Assembly: GCF_033949425.1 (NCBI RefSeq)
Contig: NZ_JAXAVX010000012.1
Span: forward strand, 1-64,000
DNA from: Patulibacter brassicae
Lineage (GTDB): Bacteria > Actinomycetota > Thermoleophilia > Solirubrobacterales > Solirubrobacteraceae
Direction of reading: 5' to 3'
DNA length: 64,000 nt
Part shown: positions 8,610-16,715 of the stretch, one piece after another
How the letters are laid out: the number at the start of each line of letters is the position of its first letter
How positions within the stretch are numbered: position 1 is the stretch's first letter
Notes under the pieces: model-generated
What the model saw: only the letters and a program-made list of their open reading frames with translations
The model's database searches: none
Told to the model about the DNA's origin: nothing
Translations under genes and position numbers: made by a program

Positions 8610-8734
8610 CGGAGAGGGCTCCTCGAGGTCGGCGGTGGGCGCGGACGGCGTCTGGACGCCCCGGCGCAGCGGCAGGCTAGCGCATTCGTGAGCGAGTTTT
8701 CAAAAATGATTCGCCTTTCACTACTCTTGCCGGC
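8610..8734. promoter_or_regulatory. Divergent promoter region, AveC-like / epoxide-hydrolase-like
   Basis: AT-rich patch at 8695-8725 in an otherwise GC-rich region. On the plus strand TTTCAA (8698-8703) and TACTCT (8722-8727) are 18 bases apart and end 7 bases before the GTG at 8735, which would give a leaderless or near-leaderless transcript. This promoter is inferred from spacing only. Confidence 0.4.
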
Positions 8735-9160
8735 GTGCCACGCGATCCGACGACCGCGACGCTCGAGTTCCTGCGCGGGTGGGAGCCGGGCTTCGACGCG
8801 ATGACCTCGTCCTTCGCCGACGCCCTCGCCGACGAGGGCGTCTGGGACCAGCGCCCGATCGCCTCGACCGCCGGACCGGACGAGGCGATCGCGTTCCTGC
8901 GGCGCGCCCAGCGGCTGCTCGGCCTCGAGCGGATCGCCGTCGACGTCCTCCACGTCGCCGCCACGACCGACGGCGTCGTCCTGACCCACCGCGTCGACCA
9001 CCTCATCGACCGACGTGGCCGCACGATCGTCTCCGCCCCCGTCGCGGGGGCGATGACGTGGCAGGACGGCCGGATCACCCACTGGCGCGAGCTCTTCGAC
9101 GCCGCGACGTTCGGCGGCGCCGCCGCCCGCGGCCGGCTGACGGCCGTCCTCCGCCGCTGA
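8735..9160 (+). CDS. Limonene-1,2-epoxide hydrolase / SnoaL-like protein
   Basis: 141 residues, a single cone-shaped alpha+beta domain of the SnoaL/NTF2-like superfamily. The spacing of polar residues matches the limonene-epoxide-hydrolase branch: THRVDHLID (Arg-x-Asp) in a mid strand and RELFDAATF near the C-terminus supplying the second Asp. That triad (Asp-Arg-Asp) activates water for epoxide opening in the family. In mycobacteria such proteins act on sterol or lipid epoxides. Starts at GTG, with no obvious ribosome site. Divergent from the AveC-like gene, so both may belong to one inducible unit. Confidence 0.75.
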   Translation: MPRDPTTATLEFLRGWEPGFDAMTSSFADALADEGVWDQRPIASTAGPDEAIAFLRRAQRLLGLERIAVDVLHVAATTDGVVLTHRVDHLIDRRGRTIVSAPVAGAMTWQDGRITHWRELFDAATFGGAAARGRLTAVLRR

Positions 9161-9177
9161 CGCGCCCACGCTTCCTC

Positions 9178-9204
9178 GTGGCGGCCCGGCACGCTCGCCG
9201 CCAC
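9178..9204. terminator. Hairpin between convergent genes
   Basis: GTGGCGG, 13-base loop, CCGCCAC. It lies between the stop of the epoxide-hydrolase-like gene (9160) and the converging FMN reductase stop (9212). Seven perfect pairs, no U-tract. Confidence 0.45.
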
Positions 9205-9211
9205 CGGGTGC

Positions 9212-9808
9212 TCACGCGGCCACGGCGGCGCGATCGCGCGCGTCGCGCAGCACGCGCTCGGCGACCTGCCGACCGACGAGCTCGAGCGCGGCGCGAGCCC
9301 CCTCGACCCCGCCCTCCGAGATGTTGTGCGCGACGCCCAGCGGCGTCGGCCAGCCGCGCATCGCGTGGACGGTGAGCCGCAGCGCCTGGAGCGTCGCGTT
9401 CGGGCCCTGCCAGCCGTCGCCCGTCGCGATCAGGCCGACCGGGCGATCGTGGAGGTACGGCCGCGCGTCGCCGCGGAGCTCCTCGAGGTGGTCGAGGGCG
9501 TTCTTCAGCAGCCCGGAGATCCCGCCGTGGTAGCTCGGCGAGGCGATGATCAGGCCGTCCGCGCGCCGGACGGCGTCGATCAGGCGCTCGGCGGCCGCGG
9601 TCCGCGGGGCCGCGACGTCGTAGGCGGGCAGGTCGAGCTGGGGCCCCGCGATGAGCGTCGTGCGCACGCCGGCGTGGCGGGCCGCCCCGAGCGCGGCCTC
9701 CAGCGCTCGGCTGCTCGACGAGCCGAAGCGCATCGTCCCCCCGAGGCCGAGGACGAGCGGCGCGTCGGGGGCGGTGGCGGCACGGGTCGGGTCGGGCGCG
9801 TGGAGCAT
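9212..9808 (-). CDS. NADPH-dependent FMN reductase-family flavoprotein
   Basis: 198-residue flavodoxin-like reductase. The phosphate-binding loop is GLGGTMRFGSSSSRALEAAL near residue 22, and the flavin-contact segment is IIASPSYHGGISGLLKNALDHLEEL; both are standard for the NADPH-dependent FMN reductase family (chromate/azo reductase-like). The start at 9808 is supported by GGAGG 8 bases upstream. A 20-base SoxR-type palindrome lies 47 bases upstream, with a TTGACC -35 partly overlapping it. Flavin reductases of this family are known SoxR targets in Streptomyces, so induction by redox-active compounds is a specific prediction. Confidence 0.88.
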   Translation of the reverse strand: MLHAPDPTRAATAPDAPLVLGLGGTMRFGSSSSRALEAALGAARHAGVRTTLIAGPQLDLPAYDVAAPRTAAAERLIDAVRRADGLIIASPSYHGGISGLLKNALDHLEELRGDARPYLHDRPVGLIATGDGWQGPNATLQALRLTVHAMRGWPTPLGVAHNISEGGVEGARAALELVGRQVAERVLRDARDRAAVAA

Positions 9809-9854
9809 CGGGGGTGCCTCCGGTCGGTCGTCGGACGGTCCGGCCCAGCGAAGC

Positions 9855-9874
9855 ACCTCGAGTGCACTCGAGGT
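9855..9874 (-). promoter_or_regulatory. SoxR/MerR-type operator in promoter of FMN reductase
   Basis: Perfect 20-base palindrome ACCTCGAGTGCACTCGAGGT. Its core CCTCGAGT..ACTCGAGG matches the known SoxR box form CCTCAAGTTAACTTGAGG at 16 of 18 positions or close to it. On the minus strand it sits between TTGACC (9873-9878) and a TTCGCT 19 bases further on, the stretched spacer typical of MerR-family activation. No merR/soxR gene is in the window. Confidence 0.7.
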
Positions 9875-9884
9875 CAAGCGCGCG

Positions 9885-12683
9885 TCAGGCGTCCTCGCGG
9901 TCCTGCAACAGCCGCGCGAGCTCGACGCGCGAGGACACGCCGAGCTTGCGGAACACCCGCGAGAGGTGGTGCTCGATCGTCTTGCGGGTGACGTAGAGCT
10001 CGGCGGCGAGCTCCGGGTTCGAGCGCCCGTCGGCGACGCGCAGCGCCACCCGCAGCTCGTGCGGCGTGAGCTCCTCCAGGCCGTTCCCGGGCCGGCGGTC
10101 GCGATCGGTCGCCTGGCCCGTCGCGCGCAGCTCGTCGCGCGCCCGCGCCGCCCACGGCCGCGCCCCCATCCGCTCGAACGCGTCGAGCGCCTCCTGCAGC
10201 GCCGGCCGCGCGTCGAGCCGGCGGCGATCACGACGCAGGCGCTCGCCGAGGCTCAGCCGCGAGCGGGCCGCCTCGAACCGCATCCCGGCGTCCTCGAGCA
10301 CCGCGACCGACGCCTCGAACGCCGCGATCGCGTCGTCGGCGTCCTCGGCCAGCAGCCCGTGGCAGCGCAGGACCGCTCCGCGGCGCCAGGGCGAGTCGCT
10401 GCCCGACGCCGCCCAGCCCGCGAGCGCGCGCGCCGCCTCGTCGCGAGCGCCGCCCCGCACGAGGGTCTCGACGAGATCCGCGCCGAACGCCACGACCGCG
10501 GGATCGGCCAGCCCGGTGCGCGCCGCCATCCGCTCGCAGGCGCGCAGCGGCGCCAGCGCGTCCGCAGGCCGCCCGAGCGCCAGGTGCAGGTGCCCCAGCG
10601 CCGCACGCGACCACTGGCCGATCGCCGGGCGGTCGTCGGTCAGGCCGATCGCCTCGCCGGCGCGCCGCAGGCACTCCTCCTCGCGCCCGAGGACCGCCTC
10701 GACGGCCGCCAGCGCGCCCGCCGCGACGGCGACCTGCCCCCGCAGGCCACCGGCCTGCGCGATCTCCCACGCCTCGGTGGCGTCGGCGAGCGCGGCCGCC
10801 AAGCGCCCCCGGCGCAGCCGCAACTGCGCGCGCACCGTCAGGGGGTAGAGGAGCTCGGCGGCGCCGCCCCGGGCGCGCAGGCGGTCGACGTGCTGCTCCA
10901 GCAGCGGCTCGGCGGCGTCGAAGCGCCCGAGCCAGACCTGCGCGTGGACCGGGGCGAGGAGCACCTCGCCCGGCCAGCCCTCGGCGCTGCCGGCGACGAT
11001 CGCCGGGCGCAGCTCGTCGAAGACCGGGATCGCGCGCTCGCCGTGGCCCTCCAGCACGTCGACCGTCGCGACCGTCAGCCCGGCGAGCGCGTGCGTCGTC
11101 GGCGCCCGCCCCGCCGCGAGCTCCGCGGCGCGGTCCGCGAGCCGGCGCATCGCGGCGTAGTCGCCGACCACCCGGTCGCGGACCGACGCGGCGAGAAGGC
11201 CCGCCGCCGCGCGCGCCGGATCCGCCTCGGCGATCGGCTCGGCGTGCTCGACGATCGTCGCGTACGCGGTCTCGAGGTCGCCCTGGCGCAGGAAGACGAC
11301 CGCGCGGACCTCGTGCAGCGCGGCGCGCAGCGAGGCGTCGTCGGGCGCGAGACGCAGCCCCTCGGCCGCGTGGCGCAGCGCGGCCTCCGGACGGGCCGCT
11401 CCCGCGGCGAGCCGTGCCGCCTCGAGGACCCGTCGCGCGCGCTCGGGGCGATCGGGCGTGAGCGCGGCGGCGCGCGTCATCGCGTCGCAGGCGGCCCCGA
11501 GGCCCCCCGCGGCCGCCGCCGCCCCGGCCGCCTGCTCCAGCAGCGCGGCGGCGTCCGCGTCGCTCCCGTCAGCGGCGGCCGAGGCGTGCCAGGCGCGGCT
11601 GATGAGGTCGTGCTCGGCGAGGGCCGTCCACCCCCGGTGCGCGCGACGGCGCAGCGCGCTGGAGGCCGCGTGGTACGCCACGCCGCGCAGGAGCGGATGG
11701 CGGAAGCGCGGTCCGGCGCCGTCGGCGACGACGAGGCCCGTCGCCTCCGCCGCGTCCAGCCCGTCCGGATCGAGGCCGGCGGCCGCGACCGCCCGGCGCG
11801 CGAGCGGGTGCTCCTCGGCCGCCAGCACGACGAGCGCCGCGCGGGCGTCGTCGTCCAGCGCGTCGAGCTCGTGGCGGAACGCCCGGTCGATGAGGAGGCT
11901 CGGAGAGGACGGACCGGGTCCGTCCAGCCGCCCGTCGGCCGCAGCCCCGGCGAGCTCGCGGAGCGCCAGCGGGTTCCCGCGCGCGAGGCGCACCACCCGC
12001 GCGACCGACTCCTCCCCCGGGTCGTCGAGCACGTCGCGTACGACGCGCTCCGCCGCCCGGTCGTCCAGCGGCGCCAGCTCCCGAACCTCCAGCCCGTGAC
12101 CGAAGAGGCCGCGGTCCGGGACCGCGCGCGCGGCGACGAGCGCCGCGATCCCGTCGCGGTCCAGCCGGCGCAGCGCGAAGAGGAGCGCCGTGAGCGACGG
12201 CTCGTCCATCCACTGGACGTCGTCGAGCGCGAGCAGGACGCCGCCTTCGCGCTCGGCGACCGACGCGAGCAGCGCGACGACCCCGGCGGCGACCGCGACC
12301 GCGGACGGCGGGACGCCCGTCGCGCGACCGAGGGCGACGGCCAGCGCCGTGCGCGCGGGGTCCGGGAGCCGGCCCAGGGCCGTCGCCTCCTCGTCGCGCA
12401 GCAGATGACCGAGGGCGGCGAAGGGGACGCGGTCCTCCTCCGGCACCGAGCGCGAGCGCAGGACCACGAGGCCGACGTCGGCGGCCTCGCGCGCGGCGTG
12501 GTCGAGCAGGGCGGTCTTCCCGAGCCCGGAGTCGCCGACGAGGAGCACCGCGTCCCCCGCCCCGGCCGCGGCGGCGTCGACCAGCGCGCCGACGCGGTCG
12601 CGCAGCGCGTCCCGACCGTGGAGCGCGGGGAGGCAGCGGGTGCTCACCGCAGCATCGTGCGCCGGGCGGTCCCGCTCCGCCAT
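9885..12683 (-). CDS. LuxR-family regulator with N-terminal AAA-type ATPase (LAL type)
   Basis: 932 residues. Walker A is GDSGLGKTALL (about 50-60) and Walker B is VLLALDDVQWMDEPS. A long TPR-like helical region fills the middle. The C-terminus is a LuxR helix-turn-helix: LTPHELRVALRVADGRSNPELAAELYVTRKTIEHHLSRVFRKLGVSSR. This is the large ATP-binding LuxR (LAL) architecture, whose members are ATP-dependent activators of catabolic or secondary-metabolite genes. ATG 12683 is used; a GTG at 12647 (STRCLPALHGRD) is an equally good start, since no clear ribosome site favours either. Divergent from a LysR gene only 56 bases away. Confidence 0.92.
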   Translation of the reverse strand: MAERDRPAHDAAVSTRCLPALHGRDALRDRVGALVDAAAAGAGDAVLLVGDSGLGKTALLDHAAREAADVGLVVLRSRSVPEEDRVPFAALGHLLRDEEATALGRLPDPARTALAVALGRATGVPPSAVAVAAGVVALLASVAEREGGVLLALDDVQWMDEPSLTALLFALRRLDRDGIAALVAARAVPDRGLFGHGLEVRELAPLDDRAAERVVRDVLDDPGEESVARVVRLARGNPLALRELAGAAADGRLDGPGPSSPSLLIDRAFRHELDALDDDARAALVVLAAEEHPLARRAVAAAGLDPDGLDAAEATGLVVADGAGPRFRHPLLRGVAYHAASSALRRRAHRGWTALAEHDLISRAWHASAAADGSDADAAALLEQAAGAAAAAGGLGAACDAMTRAAALTPDRPERARRVLEAARLAAGAARPEAALRHAAEGLRLAPDDASLRAALHEVRAVVFLRQGDLETAYATIVEHAEPIAEADPARAAAGLLAASVRDRVVGDYAAMRRLADRAAELAAGRAPTTHALAGLTVATVDVLEGHGERAIPVFDELRPAIVAGSAEGWPGEVLLAPVHAQVWLGRFDAAEPLLEQHVDRLRARGGAAELLYPLTVRAQLRLRRGRLAAALADATEAWEIAQAGGLRGQVAVAAGALAAVEAVLGREEECLRRAGEAIGLTDDRPAIGQWSRAALGHLHLALGRPADALAPLRACERMAARTGLADPAVVAFGADLVETLVRGGARDEAARALAGWAASGSDSPWRRGAVLRCHGLLAEDADDAIAAFEASVAVLEDAGMRFEAARSRLSLGERLRRDRRRLDARPALQEALDAFERMGARPWAARARDELRATGQATDRDRRPGNGLEELTPHELRVALRVADGRSNPELAAELYVTRKTIEHHLSRVFRKLGVSSRVELARLLQDREDA

Positions 12684-12698
12684 CGAGATCAGCCGTTC

Positions 12699-12723
12699 GA
12701 TCGATCACGAGCGCCGATCGATC
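12699..12723. promoter_or_regulatory. Probable LysR operator between LAL and LysR genes
   Basis: GATCGATC at 12699-12706 and again at 12716-12723, separated by 9 bases. Each half is itself palindromic, so the pair reads as both direct and inverted repeats. It fills the centre of the 56-base divergent spacer, the usual place for LysR autoregulation, and could equally control the LAL gene. Confidence 0.6.
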
Positions 12724-12739
12724 CGCGAGACTCGCCCCG

Positions 12740-13642
12740 ATGCAGGACGTCGACCTCGACCCCCGGCTGCTGCGGACGTTCCTCGCCGTCGCCGAGACGC
12801 TGCACTTCGGCCGGGCGGCGGACCGGCTGCACCTCGCCCAAGCGTCGGTGAGCGGCCACGTCAAGCGGCTCGAGGCGACGCTCGACGTCGCGTTGCTGGC
12901 GCGGACCTCGCGCACCGTCGCGCTCACCCCGGCCGGCGTGGTGCTCGCCGAGCACGCCCGGCGGCTCGAGCAGGCGACCGTGGCGGCCGTGCGCGAGACG
13001 CGCCGCGCCGACCGCGGCGAGACCGGCTCGCTCGCCGTCGGCCTCGCCGCGGCGATCCCGATCGACCTCGTCCGGCCCGCGGTCGACACGTTCCGCGCGG
13101 CGCGGCCCGAGGTCGTCGTCGAGCTGCGCGAGGCGGCGTGGACCGATCCGAGCGGCGGGCTCGCCGACGGGGCGGTCGACGTCGCGTTCCTGCGACCCCC
13201 GGTCGACGCGGCCGGCGTCGCGCTGGAGCCGCTCATCAGCGAGGACCGGATGGCGATCCTGCCCGCCGCGCACCCGCTCACCGCCCGCGAGGTCCTGTCG
13301 ATCGAGGACCTCGTCGACGAGCCCTGGGCGGGGTCGGACACCGATCCGGTCTGGCGGGCGTTCTGGACGGCGGAGGCCGAGCGCGGCGCCCCGGCCCGCT
13401 ACGCGACGATGATCTCCTCGCTCGACGGGCTCTTCGACGCCGTCCGGCACGCCGGCGCGGTCGGGCTCGTGCCCGCCTCCGCCGCCGAGCGGGTCGCGGG
13501 CACCGGCGTGGCCTTCCGGCCGGTCGCCGACATCGCCCCGACGACGGTCGACGTCGGCTGGCACCCCGCCAGCGAGGATCCGCGGGTACGCGCGTTCGTC
13601 GCCGTCGCCCGGCGCGTGCTGCGCGTCGCGCCGCTGGCCTGA
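12740..13642 (+). CDS. LysR-family transcriptional regulator
   Basis: 300 residues. The N-terminal winged HTH is LDPRLLRTFLAVAETLHFGRAADRLHLAQASVSGHVKRLEATLDVALLARTSRTVALTPAG (residues 6-65), followed by a linker helix and a two-lobed periplasmic-binding-type effector domain (GSLAVGLAAAIPIDLV, DVAFLRPPVD, DGLFDAVRHAGAVGLVPASAAER). Typical length and architecture. It is divergent from the LAL regulator and shares an operator-like repeat with it. Effector unknown. Confidence 0.94.
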   Translation: MQDVDLDPRLLRTFLAVAETLHFGRAADRLHLAQASVSGHVKRLEATLDVALLARTSRTVALTPAGVVLAEHARRLEQATVAAVRETRRADRGETGSLAVGLAAAIPIDLVRPAVDTFRAARPEVVVELREAAWTDPSGGLADGAVDVAFLRPPVDAAGVALEPLISEDRMAILPAAHPLTAREVLSIEDLVDEPWAGSDTDPVWRAFWTAEAERGAPARYATMISSLDGLFDAVRHAGAVGLVPASAAERVAGTGVAFRPVADIAPTTVDVGWHPASEDPRVRAFVAVARRVLRVAPLA

Positions 13643-13700
13643 ACGAGGCCTCGCGCGTGCTCGCCCGGCCCGTGGACCCGTCACGGAGCGCGCGGCGCGC

Positions 13701-14480
13701 ATGCGGATCGCGCGGACGGGCAGCCGAGAGCCGATGCAGGAGACCCCGCCGCCGATCGGCGCGCCAGCGAGCCTGCCCGCGCTGGCGCAGGGCGTCGCCA
13801 CGCTGCACCGCCGGACGTGCGGCCGTGCACCGGACACGACGCTCGTGGCCCTCGACGACGGCGTCGTGGCGATCGTGCTCCGCGGCGTCCTCACGCGCCT
13901 GGAGGTGACGCTCGTGGAGGGCGGGCGCGCCCCGCTCGTCGTCGCCGAGCGCCACGCGCTCCACCGGGTGCTCGCCCGGACGCTCTCGGGTCTCGCCTCG
14001 ATGGGGACCGGCCTCCGGCCCGCGAGCGTCCTCGACGCCGCGGACCCACGGGCCGACGTCGTCGTGTTCGTGCTGCTGACCGACGACGGGCGCCCGCACG
14101 TGCGGTATACCCCGCTCGTGTCCGAGGTCCTGGATCCCGAGAGCGGTCGCTCAGCGCCGGCGCTGGAGATCGCCAACCGCATCGCCGCGCTGCACAAGCG
14201 CGCGACCGGCAAGGGCCCGTCGAGCACCCGCGTCCACCAGTTCGAGGACGCCGTCGTGGTCGTCCTCCGTGGCGGCCTCACGCGCCTGGAGCACACGCTC
14301 GCCGACGAGGGACGCGAGGACCGGGTGCTCGCGCAGCGCCACGCGCTCCAGGAGTCCCTGCGGGAGGAGTACGTCGCGACGGTCGAGACGCTCACCGGGC
14401 GCGAGGTCGAGGCGTTCCTGAGCGCGAACCACACCGACCCGGACGCGCAGGTCGAGGTGTTCGTCCTGCGGCCCGTCTAG
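13701..14480 (+). CDS. Tandem MpsC/DUF2294-domain protein
   Basis: 259 residues containing two copies of the DUF2294 (MpsC) domain. Copy 1 spans about residues 28-135 (LAQGVATLHRRTCGRAPDTT, GVVAIVLRGVLTRLEVTLVEGG, VVVFVLL). Copy 2 spans about 150-259 (EIANRIAALHKRATGKGPSST, AVVVVLRGGLTRLEHTLADEG, VEVFVLRP). Single-domain members are usually about 110-130 residues and one was linked to a sodium-dependent membrane-potential system in Staphylococcus; the biochemical role is unclear. Copy 2 keeps the canonical GKGP motif while copy 1 has diverged. An alternative start is ATG 13734 (MQETPPP). It follows the LysR gene by 58 bases. Confidence 0.8.
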   Translation: MRIARTGSREPMQETPPPIGAPASLPALAQGVATLHRRTCGRAPDTTLVALDDGVVAIVLRGVLTRLEVTLVEGGRAPLVVAERHALHRVLARTLSGLASMGTGLRPASVLDAADPRADVVVFVLLTDDGRPHVRYTPLVSEVLDPESGRSAPALEIANRIAALHKRATGKGPSSTRVHQFEDAVVVVLRGGLTRLEHTLADEGREDRVLAQRHALQESLREEYVATVETLTGREVEAFLSANHTDPDAQVEVFVLRPV

Positions 14481-14511
14481 ATCGAGCCGTCCGCGGCCCT
14501 CGAGACCGGGG

Positions 14512-15132
14512 TCACCCCGTGCTGCCGAGCAGCTGCAGCAGCTGCTCGCGGGCGTGCGCCCACTGGCGCTCGATGGTCCGGGGGCTCGCCCCCGTGGTGA
14601 CCTGGAGGAGCGCCACGCCGCGGACGACGGCGAGCGCGTGGAGCAGGTCCTCACCGAACCCGGGGCGCCGCGCGGCGTCGCCGAGCGCCGACTCGGCGGC
14701 GGCGAAGATCGCGCCGCCGATCTCGCGCTCGAACCGCAGCATGGCCGTGCGCAGCTCGGGGTCCGTGCGGGCGGCGACCCAGAGCTCGAGCGCCGCGTCG
14801 AAGAGCGGCGCCTGGACGCCGGCCCAGAGCGCGTCGAGGCACTCCTCCAGCGACGGCGAGCGCGCACCGACGCGGGCGGTGAACTCGGCGATCCGCTTCT
14901 CGGACAGGTGCGCGACGGCGGCGATCAGGAGCTCGCTGCGGCTGGCGAAGTACGACAGCTGCGCCCCGCGCGAGACGCCCGCGAGCTCGGCGATCCGGCC
15001 GGTCGTCGTGCGGGCGTAGCCGTGGGTGACGAGCGACTCGATCGTCGCGTCGAGCAGGGCGGCGCGCGTCTGGGCCCGCCGCTCGGCCTGCGGGGTGCCC
15101 CGCCGACGCGTTCCGGTCGGGGCGGTCGCCAT
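14512..15132 (-). CDS. TetR-family transcriptional regulator
   Basis: 206-residue TetR protein. HTH: AERRAQTRAALLDATIESLVTHGYARTTTGRIAELAGVSRGAQLSYFASRSELL. The start at 15132 (MATAPTG) is chosen over an in-frame ATG at 15150 because typical TetR N-termini are short. The C-terminal helical domain is ordinary. Divergent from the secreted esterase gene at 15215, with the dyad ATGCAG-AC-CTGCAT between them, so it is a good candidate for the esterase repressor. Confidence 0.92.
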   Translation of the reverse strand: MATAPTGTRRRGTPQAERRAQTRAALLDATIESLVTHGYARTTTGRIAELAGVSRGAQLSYFASRSELLIAAVAHLSEKRIAEFTARVGARSPSLEECLDALWAGVQAPLFDAALELWVAARTDPELRTAMLRFEREIGGAIFAAAESALGDAARRPGFGEDLLHALAVVRGVALLQVTTGASPRTIERQWAHAREQLLQLLGSTG

Positions 15133-15186
15133 CGGCGGCGATGCTAGCAACGGCCCTCCGCCAGCTTGCGACGATCCGCCACTTGG

Positions 15187-15200
15187 ATGCAGACCTGCAT
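15187..15200. promoter_or_regulatory. Palindromic operator between TetR and esterase genes
   Basis: ATGCAG-AC-CTGCAT, a perfect six-base inverted repeat, 14 bases before the esterase ATG. It overlaps a TTGGAT (15183-15188). Position and symmetry suit a TetR site. Confidence 0.55.
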
Positions 15201-15214
15201 GTTAGTGTCACTCC

Positions 15215-16615
15215 ATGCTGGGGGGAGCAGCGCGACGCCGCGCGTCCGGAGCCATGCCGTCCGCCGTCCGGGGCGGGTGGCCTCCACGGGCGGTCGCCGC
15301 CTGGCTGGCCGTCGCGACCGGTGCCCTGCTCGGGCTGGTCCCGGCGGCCGCGGGGGCCGCCACCGCCCCCGGCCCCGACCCGGCCGCCCCGGGCACGACG
15401 CTCGCGCAGTCCTGGGGCTCCGGCGAGCGCGCCTACCCGTACCTCGTCTACGTCCCGACGACCTACGACGCGGCGCGCCCCGCGCCGCTCGTCGTCATCC
15501 CGCACGGCTGCCAGACGACCGCCGAGCAGCAGATGAACTCCGACGCCTACCCGACGGTCGCCGAGCGCGAGGGGATCGTGCTGCTCTACCCCGACGTCAC
15601 GAAGGCCGAGGCCACCGACCCGGCGATGCGCGGCTGCTGGCGGTTCTTCGACGCGACGAACTGGCGCCGGGACGGCAACGACACGTCGGCGATCGCCGGC
15701 ATGACGCGCACGGTCATGGGGCGCTGGCGGATCGACCCCGAGCGGGTCTACGTCATGGGCATGTCGGCCGGCGGGTTCACGACGTCGAACCTCGCCGCGA
15801 CCTACCCCGACCTCTACGCCGCGGCGGCCGTGCTGTCCGCGAGCTCGTACGCCGACTCCACCTGCCTGGCCGGCAACCCGCTGACGCGGACCGCCGCCGA
15901 CAGCGCGCAGCTCGCGCGCGCCGAGATGGGACGCCGCGCGCGCGTCGTGCCGCGCCTCGTCATGGGCGGCAGCGGCGACGTCGGGATCGTCCCGGCCTGC
16001 CACGAGAAGGCCCTCGAGCAGGGCCTGCGCACGAACAACCTCGTGCTCGGCGGCCGGCAGGCCGCCCCGATCAGCCTGACCCCGTCGAGCACGCGCTACG
16101 AGACGACGCCCGTGCCGAACGGCCGGCTGTCGACCGTGCAGACCTTCCGCGACCCCGACGGCTGCGTCGTCGGCGAGCGCTGGAACATCCACGGGATGGG
16201 TCACCAGTGGCCGGGCGGCACGACCGACCGCGAGCGGCGCTACAACAACGACAACACCGCCCCGGACGCCGCCGAGGTGACCTGGCGCTTCTTCCGCCGC
16301 TACACCCGCAGCAGCACCGCGATGCCGTGCGCGGAGGCCGATCCGGCGCCGACCGCCGCGCCGCCGTCGCGCACGACGTCGACCCGCCGCTGCGGCGCGC
16401 GCTGGATCACCGTCTCCGCGCCGCGCGGCGCCACCCGCCTGCGGGCGACCGTCGCCGGGCGCACCGTCCGCGTGCGGATCCGCGGCGGGCGCGTCCAGGT
16501 GCGACGGCCCGCGACGACGCGGACCCGCAGCACGCTCGTCGTGCGCGGGCGCTCCGCCAGCGGGAAGCCGTTCACGCGGCGGGCCACGGACCGCAGCTGT
16601 GCCGCCCGGAGCTGA
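15215..16615 (+). CDS. Secreted PHB-depolymerase-family esterase
   Basis: 466 residues with an N-terminal signal peptide (hydrophobic AAWLAVATGALLGLVP, cleavage likely after AAAGA). The alpha/beta-hydrolase core shows VIPHGCQTTAEQQ (oxyanion region), the nucleophile elbow GMSAGGF, and the catalytic His in GMGHQWPGG; GGSGDVGIVP probably provides the Asp. This matches the extracellular polyhydroxybutyrate depolymerase / feruloyl-esterase-like family. A C-terminal extension of about 90 Arg/Thr-rich residues (from about 375) resembles the beta-sandwich tails on other secreted proteins here and may bind polymer or cell wall. ATG 15254 with GGAG close upstream is an alternative start. Probably controlled by the divergent TetR. 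Confidence 0.85.
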   Translation: MLGGAARRRASGAMPSAVRGGWPPRAVAAWLAVATGALLGLVPAAAGAATAPGPDPAAPGTTLAQSWGSGERAYPYLVYVPTTYDAARPAPLVVIPHGCQTTAEQQMNSDAYPTVAEREGIVLLYPDVTKAEATDPAMRGCWRFFDATNWRRDGNDTSAIAGMTRTVMGRWRIDPERVYVMGMSAGGFTTSNLAATYPDLYAAAAVLSASSYADSTCLAGNPLTRTAADSAQLARAEMGRRARVVPRLVMGGSGDVGIVPACHEKALEQGLRTNNLVLGGRQAAPISLTPSSTRYETTPVPNGRLSTVQTFRDPDGCVVGERWNIHGMGHQWPGGTTDRERRYNNDNTAPDAAEVTWRFFRRYTRSSTAMPCAEADPAPTAAPPSRTTSTRRCGARWITVSAPRGATRLRATVAGRTVRVRIRGGRVQVRRPATTRTRSTLVVRGRSASGKPFTRRATDRSCAARS

Positions 16616-16627
16616 CCCGGCGCGGGC

Positions 16628-16649
16628 GGCCGGCGCCCGTCGGCCGGCC
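16628..16649. terminator. Hairpin between convergent genes
   Basis: GGCCGGC, loop of 8, GCCGGCC. It lies just after the esterase stop (16615) and before the converging monooxygenase stop (16716). Confidence 0.5.
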
Positions 16650-16715
16650 CCGCCCCAGGCGCACGTCGGCGGGTACGGCGAGCGGATGGGGCCGCGGCGG
16701 GCGCGGGGCGCGTCG

